From an uncultured Lachnospiraceae bacterium (GTDB lineage: Bacteria; Bacillota; Clostridia; Lachnospirales; Lachnospiraceae): a stretch of DNA of 42,278 bases. Below, one piece after another: positions 1-6,547 of the stretch (the stretch's first letter is position 1; every line of letters starts with the position of its first letter). A model generated the notes under the pieces. It did no database searches, was not told where the DNA came from, and saw only the letters and a program-made list of their open reading frames with translations. The stretch covers positions 1-42,278 of the forward strand of contig CANQGL010000013.1 of NCBI GenBank assembly GCA_947623185.1. The letters run 5' to 3'. A program made the position numbers and the translations under genes.

Positions 1-2
1 AG

Positions 3-113
3 ATTATTGCGGTGACGGATAGGGCTTTCCGACCAGGAAGTGCCGGACTATATCTGGCGCAGGATCGTGAGTTGGAGATGCGATTCTGCCGTTGTTTTAC
101 TTGGAACGGATAA
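3..113 (+). other. Partial open frame at window edge, unknown
   Basis: An open frame of 36 codons runs in from the window edge and ends at a TAA at 111-113. It reads IIAVTDRAF at its start. I do not recognise a family. It could be the tail of a truncated gene in this decayed region or chance. The rest of positions 114-296 holds no convincing gene. Confidence 0.15.
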
Positions 114-242
114 AACAATGCGCTGTTGGTGGCGACCAGAATTTGACGCTTAACAGTGGAACCTCCTTGAGTTTATTCAACCGATATAAGGTTTTCTCTT
201 GAAGGTATCATAATTTTATGCTAAGTTAAAGAAAGAAAAAGC

Positions 243-264
243 TCTTGTTTTAGGCAAAACAAGA
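243..264. other. Short hairpin upstream of RecG-like fragment
   Basis: TCTTGTTTT and AAAACAAGA form a 9-base inverted repeat around the loop AGGC. It could be a weak terminator of a lost upstream gene or an operator. No long T tract follows on either strand. Confidence 0.3.
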
Positions 265-296
265 ACAAACTTTGCATAACTATTGACTTTACATAA

Positions 297-626
297 CATC
301 GTGAATATTCCTATCGGGCCGGCAGCTTCATCAGCATGTATACAGGCAGGATTGAGTTTACCTCTATCGGCGGTCTGATGAACGGCGTGACCTTAAAAGA
401 TGTGACGATGGGGATATCTGTATGTCGAAATGTAAAACTTGCAAATGTATTTTACCGTTTGGAACTGATCGAAGCATACGGCACAGGGATCCCGAGCAGT
501 CAATGCATAGAAATAAACCATCTCTCTCGTGTGGGGTCCCAATGTGTATTGCCTGACGGAAACAGACGCATGAGCAGGCTGCTCACGCTGCTTCTGTTTT
601 ATAAAGGAAGCAGGAACTCACTGTAA
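297..626 (+). pseudogene. Chimeric remnant: RecG/AlbA-like C-terminus joined to a Fic-like end
   Basis: The frame is open from 297, just after a TAA, and begins HREYSYRAGS. It continues through RIEFTSIGGL and LANVFYRLELIEAYGTGI. These are hallmarks of the C-terminal part of AlbA/RecG-like ATP-binding proteins, often annotated as putative DNA-binding or transcriptional regulators. After about residue 65 the family resemblance stops. The sequence then becomes DGNRRMSRLLTLLLFYK, which closely matches the segment following the HPF of the intact Fic protein at 35.4 kb. The normal N-terminal half of the first protein and nearly all of Fic are missing. I infer a deletion fusion of two old accessory genes. 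It is unlikely to encode a working protein. Confidence 0.6.
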
Positions 627-670
627 GGCAACATAGATCTCCCGCGTAACGTGCTGCGTGGTCGATCAAC

Positions 671-688
671 AAGGAGGTGTCTAAACTG
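671..688 (+). promoter_or_regulatory. Ribosome site that implies a CTG start for the kinase
   Basis: AAGGAGG at 671-677 is a full Shine-Dalgarno match. It ends on the G of the candidate GTG start (677), leaving no spacing. CTG at 686 lies 8 bases downstream and in frame. An in-frame TAA at 647-649 blocks earlier starts. Confidence 0.55.
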
Positions 689-1672
689 AAAACTGAAATA
701 TATGATCTTGATCCCTATCCACTCAGCCGCAAAAACGGCCTGTACGGAGGATCTGCCGGAAGCAAGGATGGGATCGTTATCAACGGACAGGACTGGTTCG
801 TCAAATATCCCAAAAAAGCAAGGAGAATGGATGATGTAGATATGCCATACACGGCAGCGCCTTTATGCGAATATCTTGGCAGTCATGTTTTTTCCATCCT
901 TGGTTTTAACACGCATGAGACCTTGCTCGGCATAAGAAAGGGAAAAGTGGTAGTGGCCTGCCGTGACTTTACTGACTACGCTTCAAGGCTGGCGGAAATA
1001 CGCACGATCAGAAACTATTCCAATGAACAGTTATCCGAAATACTGGGCATCACACTGAGGGAAACCAGAGATACCCATAAGGTCGATCTGGAAGCGCTCA
1101 TTACCCATATCAGGCATAATCCGATACTCGTGAAGGTACCGGACATAGAGTCTTTTTTCTTTAAACAGGCCGTTGTAGATATTTATATCGATAACAGTGA
1201 CCGAAGCAACGGTAACTGGGGGCTGATACGGTACATGGATGGACGCCCTGACGAGATCGCTCCGGTGTTCGACAATGGAGGAAGCTTTCAGAACGATCTT
1301 TCCGAAGAAAAGGCGAAACGGATACTCTCGGACAGAGAACGCGCACGGGCAGACGCATGTGACACGCAGACTGCTTATGTGGATAGGGATGGTCACATAA
1401 TATCGTCGAGAAGGTTCCTTGAACTACAGGATCCTTATCCGGAGCTGCGCAAAGCGATAATCGAGATGGTACCGTTGATCGAGTCCAAGAGAAACGATAT
1501 CGCAGAGATGATCCGGGATCTGCCTGGCGAGGTCAAGTGGAAACAGGGCGAGACATATGAAATATGTAAAGACAACAGGAAAGAATTATTCTGTCTGCAG
1601 CTTGACAGCAGATTTGAAGATATGTTGGTCCCTGCCTACGAGAAAGCTTTAGAAGCGGAAAAGGCTCAATAA
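677..1672 (+). CDS. HipA/CtkA-like serine/threonine kinase domain protein
   Basis: About 330 residues, similar in layout to the HipA-like C-terminal kinases typified by CtkA of Helicobacter. Visible features are an N-terminal glycine-rich segment (NGLYGGSAGSKDG), a lysine in WFVKYPKKAR likely to contact ATP, the catalytic-loop pattern DNSDRSNGNWGL near residue 176, and the metal-binding PVFDNGGSF near residue 200. It lacks the HipA N-terminal subdomain, and no HipB-type antitoxin gene is adjacent. The start is uncertain. The only upstream standard codon is GTG at 677, but it overlaps a perfect AAGGAGG at 671-677, so CTG at 686 fits the ribosome site better. A terminator-like hairpin follows at 1784. 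Family is fairly sure; substrate unknown. Confidence 0.8.
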   Translation: MSKLKTEIYDLDPYPLSRKNGLYGGSAGSKDGIVINGQDWFVKYPKKARRMDDVDMPYTAAPLCEYLGSHVFSILGFNTHETLLGIRKGKVVVACRDFTDYASRLAEIRTIRNYSNEQLSEILGITLRETRDTHKVDLEALITHIRHNPILVKVPDIESFFFKQAVVDIYIDNSDRSNGNWGLIRYMDGRPDEIAPVFDNGGSFQNDLSEEKAKRILSDRERARADACDTQTAYVDRDGHIISSRRFLELQDPYPELRKAIIEMVPLIESKRNDIAEMIRDLPGEVKWKQGETYEICKDNRKELFCLQLDSRFEDMLVPAYEKALEAEKAQ

Positions 1673-1783
1673 AGTAAACACCACAGCATTGTATGTCACG
1701 GGGTACCCAAAAACGTCATTTACTTTTCAAAGGGCTGATCCACAGAACAGTATGTTACGCTCTTATAGAATAGAGAAAAACAA

Positions 1784-1817
1784 GGGAGCGGCGGTATATC
1801 CGTCCGCCCTCTTTTTA
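1784..1817 (+). terminator. Probable rho-independent terminator after the HipA-like kinase
   Basis: An interrupted GC-rich stem (GCGGCGG paired with CCGTCCGC, loop TATAT, one bulged T) is followed by CTTTTTAT. It lies about 110 bases after the kinase stop codon. Confidence 0.6.
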
Positions 1818-2215
1818 TGCGTGAAATTGGTCTTACTTAATCATTGGGTCCCGTTTCTATCTGTCCGATCTGTTCTAAAGTGCTGCACAGATCTTTTTCA
1901 CCAGGCATGATTTTTTCCTTCCTTCTTGACCTGTATCAGCGATTTTGGCAGGTCTCTTATCAAGTATCCATTATATCCACTTATTTTTTTCCTCATAGCG
2001 TAAAAATGGACCTTATTTTATCCGAACCGTTTCCATAATTATGTTGAATCATAAATAAAGAATACGAGAAGCAAAAAAATAAATCTATATAAATGATTGC
2101 TTAGAAGAGATCCTGAAAAGCACTATGACTCGATCGAACCGCTCTATCGTGATTGCACGCTATACGTTTGCTGTTGATCACAGGATCCAGAACAGGGAAC
2201 AGACAACCGATTTTA
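1818..2215. other. AT-rich intergenic stretch without a supported gene
   Basis: Short open frames here lack ribosome sites and family resemblance. I see no RNA gene and no clear repeat. Confidence 0.4.
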
Positions 2216-2494
2216 TCAATAATCCGCTATATACTCGCGCAAATCAGATTGAATCCGGGTTATAAGTTCTTCCTCTGAAAGCGAATCATCATAGGTATCT
2301 GCGTCCTCGAAAGCATGGATTCTGGCTTCCGCTTCATTCTCTGCTACCTCGATAACATACCAGTTGCCGAAATGATCGACCCGGTAGTAGAAACCGTCTG
2401 GACCCTTAAAACATACATAGGTGCCATATACCATATATTCCATTTCGCACCGCTCGAACCCAAGACCATCGAAATACTTATCCTGATCAATCAT
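2216..2494 (-). CDS. Small acidic hypothetical protein
   Basis: 92 residues starting MIDQDKYFDG. The ATG at 2494 is preceded by AGAGGTGATGGGAGA, so I prefer it to a longer frame beginning at 2566, which has no ribosome site. The protein is acidic and aromatic-rich (YVCFKGPDGFYYRVDHFGNWYVIE is split over about residues 24-47). It is probably a small alpha/beta fold; I do not recognise a family. It lies downstream of the broken RelB-like antitoxin on the same strand, but it does not look like a RelE or YafQ toxin. Function unknown; the surrounding region is accessory. Confidence 0.55.
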   Translation of the reverse strand: MIDQDKYFDGLGFERCEMEYMVYGTYVCFKGPDGFYYRVDHFGNWYVIEVAENEAEARIHAFEDADTYDDSLSEEELITRIQSDLREYIADY

Positions 2495-2625
2495 TCTCCC
2501 ATCACCTCTTATTTGATTTCGTTCCCAGTGGTGTCTCACTGCGCGACGGTGCCCGGATAGTATCATCCAGAAGCTCTATGTCGAGATGGATTTTCATTGT
2601 CAGTTTGCGATCCCTTTTGAATCTG

Positions 2626-2890
2626 CTAGTCCATCTTTAACTCTTCCATGCTGTTATATCCCTTGACGTCAGGGGCGCGGGATATTCTTCTGGCCTCTGC
2701 CATCGCACTGAGCGTTTTATCGTTGTATTGCGGAACTTCCACAGCAAAAGGTGATCCGCCGAGAAGAACGCACTGGTGCAGGAACAGGTTTACAGCGCCC
2801 GACATATCCAGGCCAAGACTGGCAAAAGAGCGCCGTTGCTTCACGCTTGATGTCTGCATCAATGCGGATCTGAGTTGGAGTTGTAGCCAT
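2626..2890 (-). pseudogene. RelB/DinJ-family antitoxin, frameshifted
   Basis: The 5' part from ATG at 2890 encodes MATTPTQIRIDADIKREA, the ribbon-helix-helix start typical of RelB/DinJ antitoxins. The second part, in another frame, encodes SLGLDMSGAVNLFL and continues to MEELKMD. Removing one T from the four-base run at 2824-2827 (shown as AAAA on the plus strand) joins both halves into one 87-residue antitoxin. GAGGAGA lies 9 bases before the ATG and a TTGACA/CATAAT promoter is upstream. No RelE/YafQ toxin follows. It is therefore an orphan and broken antitoxin, unless the extra base is a sequence error. Confidence 0.75.
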
Positions 2891-2918
2891 GCGATCATCT
2901 CCTCATATTATTAATGTT

Positions 2919-2947
2919 ATTATGCGCATTTTGCTTTACAATGTCAA
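2919..2947 (-). promoter_or_regulatory. Promoter of the RelB-like antitoxin
   Basis: Read on the minus strand: TTGACA, a 17-base spacer, then CATAAT. It sits about 30 bases before the antitoxin start. Confidence 0.5.
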
Positions 2948-3061
2948 CTGTTTCAGCGATATCGTATTGGCCGGAAATATTATCGTTCGCTCTCAGACTG
3001 CAGTCGGAGCACAAATAAGGTCCTTAGCCAACAGGCCAACCGCCATTCCCTCCAAGGCGAC

Positions 3062-3086
3062 GGCGGTCGAATCGATTCGGACCGCC
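3062..3086. repeat. 25-base inverted repeat
   Basis: GGCGGTC and GACCGCC flank the inner palindrome GAATCGATTC, with one unpaired G. No T tract follows on either strand, so an operator or recombination site is as likely as a terminator. Confidence 0.45.
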
Positions 3087-3151
3087 TAAGAGGAGACCGC
3101 TGCGCGATCGCATAAACTGACATGGAGAACTATATAAGCGGAAAATACCTA

Positions 3152-3187
3152 TTAGCAAAGCCAATTATGTACGCTATTGTGTACATA
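3152..3187 (+). promoter_or_regulatory. Promoter and palindromic operator of the YefM-like antitoxin
   Basis: TTAGCA (3152-3157), a 17-base spacer and TATTGT (3175-3180) form a promoter. It is overlapped by the inverted repeat TATGTAC-N8-GTACATA (3166-3187). YefM-YoeB complexes are known to bind TGTACA-type half sites, so this is the expected autoregulatory operator. Confidence 0.65.
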
Positions 3188-3204
3188 TGAAGGAGGCGCT
3201 ATCC

Positions 3205-3453
3205 ATGCTCAATACCAGTGTGACCAATTTCCGTAAAAATTTGTTTTCCATGTTGAATACGACCATCAAGTACAATGAACCCATCAACATCTCCACCAGG
3301 GATGGCAATGCCGTCGTACTGAGCCAGGAAGACTATGAGGGCTTGATGGCGACAGTGGAACTTTCCGCCGACCCGCAGATAAAGCAGAAGATCCTCGATG
3401 GCCTGCATACGGACCTTGACAACTGTGTACCGGAGGATGAAGTGACATGGTGA
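3205..3453 (+). CDS. YefM/Phd-family antitoxin
   Basis: 82 residues. AAGGAGG at 3190-3196 places the start at ATG 3205 rather than at 3187. The N-terminal part (TSVTNFRKNLFSML, then INISTRDGNAVVLSQEDYEGL) has the Phd/YefM DNA-binding fold pattern. The acidic C-terminal tail is where such antitoxins wrap the toxin. The stop overlaps the ATG of the toxin remnant at 3447 by a few bases, the usual coupled arrangement. Its operator is intact upstream. In known systems this protein neutralises a YoeB RNase and represses its own operon. Here the toxin is broken, so it is a solitary antitoxin that might still counter a related toxin elsewhere. Confidence 0.85.
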   Translation: MLNTSVTNFRKNLFSMLNTTIKYNEPINISTRDGNAVVLSQEDYEGLMATVELSADPQIKQKILDGLHTDLDNCVPEDEVTW

Positions 3454-3695
3454 AGTACAGCATCGTCTATACCAAAACTGTCGTTAAGGATATCCCAAAG
3501 CTAAAGGCCGCCCATCGGGATTCCTAAGCAAAAGTTCTTATTGACTTATTACGGGAAAGCCCTTATCAGATACCGCCCGCATATGAAAAGCTGGTCGGTA
3601 TCATGAGCGGTGCCGTACGATATGGCCACATCCGTTTTCGCGGGTATGTTTCTTCTTTGCGATTTCAAAGGAGATATTGCATGAAGGGTCCATAG
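3447..3695 (+). pseudogene. YoeB/Txe-family toxin remnant
   Basis: The frame starts MVKYSIVYTKTVVKDIPKLKAAH, which closely resembles YoeB/Txe ribosome-dependent RNases (given here in pieces: VKYSIVYTK, KDIPKLKAAH). A TAA at 3525-3527 stops it after 26 codons. The same frame continues with AKVLIDLLRESPYQIPPAYEKLVG, again family-like, then diverges after MSGA. The conserved C-terminal part with the catalytic histidine and tyrosine (the usual MWTHYE-type end) is absent. Nonsense mutation plus loss of the active-site end makes it non-functional. Confidence 0.75.
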
Positions 3696-3752
3696 ATTTT
3701 CCTCCATTTCTGAAATCGGGTTTTGGTGACTTTTCTGATCCAATCATCTCCC

Positions 3753-4344
3753 TCACCCCACGAACGGGAACATGCTCTGCTGTTCATATTCCTGACTCTT
3801 TATCATCTTATGAGGAATCTTCTTTAATGCTGCCTCCAGATACTTGTCGTCAAATACCCAATCTTTAAGTTCCTTTTCTTCCAAAAGCAGCGGCATCCTG
3901 TCGTGGACGCCACTTACGGAGCTGTTCGCCTGTGTAGTCAGGATAACAAATCTGTCCTGACCTTCAAACTGATTATAAAGTCCTGCCATGAAAATAACCT
4001 TCTGATCTTTCTTCTGAAAGGTCACTTTATTCTTTTCTCTATCCCGCTCGTAAAACCGCCGGGCCGGGATGACACAGCGGCGATGCAGTGCACTCTCCCT
4101 AAACATCCTCCGTTCCAACACCGTTTCCGAGCGCGCGTTGATCAGGAGTCCATTCCCTTTATACTGCGGGAACCCCAATTTCATCACCTTTGCAGCCAGT
4201 TCGTGCATCTTGCCGAAGATCACTGTTGCATCTAGAGAAGGGCACACATCGCCTGTTTTTTCAATTTAAGGCCAGCCTCGGCTTCCCTGACCAGATTTCC
4301 AATCTCTTCTGCTACTTTATCATCCACATAATATCGTCCGCATA
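3753..4344 (-). pseudogene. SRAP-domain (YedK/HMCES-like) protein, start lost and frameshifted
   Basis: SRAP proteins protect abasic sites by a covalent bond to Cys2, exposed after removal of the initiator Met. Here the CGRYYVDDKVAEEIG segment is present, but the codon before Cys is TTA. The bases read TTATGCGG where ATGTGCGG is expected, consistent with loss of TG. A second lesion lies at the T6 run 4256-4261: adding one A on the coding strand would join GLKLKK to TGDVCPSL. The rest (RRCVIPARRFYE, FVILTTQANSSVSGVHDRMPLLL) keeps the catalytic Glu and His motifs. An upstream in-frame ATG would leave the Cys internal and inactive. Two independent lesions argue for a true pseudogene. Confidence 0.75.
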
Positions 4345-4439
4345 AAAACTTCCTTCCCATGCTGCCAGGAAGATAAGGATCATAAGTCGAATCATAGACC
4401 AGAATACAGATAAGAAATAAAGAATCGGATAAAAAAAGG

Positions 4440-4510
4440 AGCCTGATTTTTAAAAAAATCGACTCCAAAACAGACATATTTTTGACGCCAGAGGCAAAAA
4501 AATTTGACTC
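4440..4510. repeat. Hairpin and repeated GACTCC/GACGCC motifs
   Basis: GGAG-N2-TGATTTTT pairs loosely with AAAAAAATC-N2-CTCC (about 4440-4468). Nearby are three related boxes, ATCGACTCC, TTTTGACGCC and TTTGACTCC. They sit just upstream of the SRAP remnant on its promoter side and may be an old operator or terminator. Positions 4345-4821 contain no supported gene. Confidence 0.3.
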
Positions 4511-4821
4511 CAAATCATAAAAAGACGTCATACTAGGACGATACGATTTGAAATGCGATTTTGAAATTGCGATGTGCAAGAAACCGCATAAAACCGTATG
4601 TTATAACACATAAAACATCTTGACAAGTCATGACGGAGGGCAGAAGGTTCAATTAACTGTTTCACGGTTCTAAAATTGTATACTATTTTAGCACAAAATA
4701 CAAGATATTTTTTCACAGAAGGATCACTTTGTATGCGACAAAATCGCGTCATCGGCCGCCGTTTCCGGACCGGCCTGTCCGTATGTCTGTCCACCGGACG
4801 GCTGCCGGCCGCAATCCTGGG

Positions 4822-4893
4822 CCTGTCAGACACCGTTTCCGGCCTGTCAGGCGCCGTTTTCGGTCTGCCAGGCGCCGTTTCCGGTCCGTCAGA
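4822..4893. repeat. 21-base tandem repeat, about 3.4 copies
   Basis: Units start at 4822, 4843 and 4864, each ending CCGTTTCCGG or a one-base variant, with a partial fourth copy from 4885. The stop codon of the amidohydrolase (minus strand) lies in the partial copy. No separate spacers, so not CRISPR. Confidence 0.75.
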
Positions 4894-5707
4894 CGATCCC
4901 ATCCAGCCCGTACACCTGCGCCGCGGTCCTGTAAAAGACCTGCTCCCACTCTTCCTCCGGGATCAGCCATTTCACCAGTTCGATATACTCGCCGTAATTC
5001 GCAAGCGGCCAGTCCGTGCCGAACATGAATTTTCCGTAGTCCTCACAGTAAGCGATCCAGGTCTTCAGCGCATCCAGATAACCCCTCTGGCGGTTTAAGA
5101 GCGCTGAAAAATCCGTCTTCGCGACCAGGAGCCCGGAGAGATCCGCCGTCACGTTCTCATTCTTTTCGACGACCGCCGCCGCGTCCATCAGCCACGGGTT
5201 CCCGAAATGGCACATCACAAAGCGGACGTCCGGGTGCCTGACCGCGGCTTCATCCAGCGTCAGCGGATGGCTGTATTTCAGATAGGCGTGCGAACCGGCG
5301 GTCTGTCCCATATGGACGGCGACCGGTTTACGGTATGTCTTCGCGAGCTCATAGACCGGTTCGTAGACCGGATCGCTGATGTAGGTGCGGTTATAGCCGG
5401 GATACAGTTTGATCCCGACGCAGGCGTCGCGTTTCAGGTTCTCCTCGATCAGCCCGTAGGATTCCTCGATCGTATGACTGCCGAGATAGGAACGGTCCAC
5501 GCCGATGCAGTAGCGGAACATATCCGGATAGACGTGTTCTCCGGCCGACATGCCGCGGTTCCCCATCACGATTCCGCAGACGATCCCGTTTTCCTCATAT
5601 ACCTTCCGGAGATGCTCTTCCGTGTTTTCATGGCCGGCCTCGCGCGCCAGCTCGTCGAAATGCCCGTATCCCGGGCAGAAATGCAGATGCGCGTCAATGA
5701 TCTTCAT
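4889..5707 (-). CDS. Amidohydrolase family (TIM-barrel metal hydrolase)
   Basis: 272 residues, starting MKIIDAHLHF at ATG 5707 with GAGGAAGA upstream; a longer frame to 5773 has no ribosome site. Motifs of the amidohydrolase-2 family are visible: DAHLHF near the N-terminus (metal ligands), VGIKLYPGY, VAVHMGQTAG, VRFVMCHFGNPW and FMFGTDWPLANY (the late aspartate). This family includes decarboxylases and lactone or amide hydrolases; the substrate cannot be told. It is separated from the Nudix gene by about 110 bases that hold a perfect 16-base palindrome. Its 3' end runs into a 21-base tandem repeat. Confidence 0.85.
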   Translation of the reverse strand: MKIIDAHLHFCPGYGHFDELAREAGHENTEEHLRKVYEENGIVCGIVMGNRGMSAGEHVYPDMFRYCIGVDRSYLGSHTIEESYGLIEENLKRDACVGIKLYPGYNRTYISDPVYEPVYELAKTYRKPVAVHMGQTAGSHAYLKYSHPLTLDEAAVRHPDVRFVMCHFGNPWLMDAAAVVEKNENVTADLSGLLVAKTDFSALLNRQRGYLDALKTWIAYCEDYGKFMFGTDWPLANYGEYIELVKWLIPEEEWEQVFYRTAAQVYGLDGIV

Positions 5708-5764
5708 ACATATCTTCCTCGCTTTGCGTCCCGCCGCATAATTATGAAACTTCCCGAACCTCTC

Positions 5765-5780
5765 GGTAAGCATGCTTACC
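5765..5780. promoter_or_regulatory. Perfect 16-base palindrome, candidate operator
   Basis: GGTAAGCATGCTTACC is fully self-complementary. It lies between the Nudix gene and the amidohydrolase gene, about 60 bases before the latter's start. No T tract, so an operator is likelier than a terminator. Confidence 0.4.
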
Positions 5781-5818
5781 TCACGGCCCCGGAAGTCACA
5801 TAATTGCCCGGCTTGCAG

Positions 5819-6271
5819 TTAAAAGTATTTCTTACTCCCCCAGAGGTTGCCCCGTTTCAGATCCAGGTATTCGCCGTAAGCCTTTTCCAGGATCTGCTTC
5901 TCGTTGGAGAATTTCAGAAGATGGTAAGCTTCGTAAAATTTGTAATACCCGGAGTCTACGAAGTATTCCTCCCGTTGTGGTTTGCTGTAGTAGCTGTCCG
6001 CCATCATCAGATACCAGTGGACGTCCTTTTCCACCGTATCCTGAGGCGTGCTGAAAGTATACTGGCTTTTTCCGACGTATTTGATGATCGACGCCGTGAC
6101 GCCAGTCTCTTCCTTCACTTCCCTGAGAGCCGTTTCCTTGTAATCTTCGCCCTCCTCTACAGTTCCTTTCGGCAAAACCCAGCCTTCGTACTTGTTCCTG
6201 TAATTTTTGTAAAGTACCAGGATTTTGCCACGAAATATAACCACACCGCCACAGCTCGTTGCTTCTATCAT
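5819..6271 (-). CDS. Nudix hydrolase
   Basis: 150 residues. The Nudix box is complete: G in PKGTVEEGE, then REVKEETGV, fitting GX5EX7REUXEEXGU at about residues 35-57. The protein therefore probably cleaves a nucleoside diphosphate linked to another group with Mg2+; the substrate is unknown. Start at ATG 6271 is backed by AGGAGGA 7 bases upstream. The C-terminal third (EEYFVDSGYYKFYEAYHLL) is typical of short Firmicute Nudix proteins. A TTGCAA/TATACT promoter with 17-base spacing lies at 6338-6366. Confidence 0.9.
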   Translation of the reverse strand: MIEATSCGGVVIFRGKILVLYKNYRNKYEGWVLPKGTVEEGEDYKETALREVKEETGVTASIIKYVGKSQYTFSTPQDTVEKDVHWYLMMADSYYSKPQREEYFVDSGYYKFYEAYHLLKFSNEKQILEKAYGEYLDLKRGNLWGSKKYF

Positions 6272-6337
6272 CGCAATTCCTCCTGATAAAGACCGCCCGA
6301 AAGCACGTCTTTGTGGTGTGTATCTGATCTGTCAAAC

Positions 6338-6366
6338 AGTATACTTCATTTTCGGTATATTTGCAA
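6338..6366 (-). promoter_or_regulatory. Promoter of the Nudix gene
   Basis: Minus strand TTGCAA (6361-6366), 17-base spacer, TATACT (6338-6343). Confidence 0.65.
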
Positions 6367-6444
6367 CACCGGATTTTCCGGGCAAAAACCGACCCCTGCG
6401 GTCAAAAAAAGGCTTGATTATGAGTGAAATCTACAACCTTCCTA

Positions 6445-6473
6445 TTGCAAGAGGCAGGAAATATCTGTATAAT
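6445..6473 (+). promoter_or_regulatory. Promoter of the solute-binding lipoprotein gene
   Basis: TTGCAA (6445-6450), 17-base spacer, TATAAT (6468-6473), about 75 bases before the coding start. Confidence 0.7.
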
Positions 6474-6547
6474 AACAATATAGAATGCAAATTTTACGAA
6501 CAAACAATTTTTTCATCGGGTTTTTGCTGAAAAGGGGACGACGGGGT

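Noticed and set aside
1818-2038. Small open frames in the AT-rich gap
   Set aside because: No ribosome sites, no family resemblance, overlap with the terminator region.
4822-4893. CRISPR-like array
   Set aside because: The units are directly adjacent with no unique spacers and only about 3.4 copies; a simple tandem repeat.
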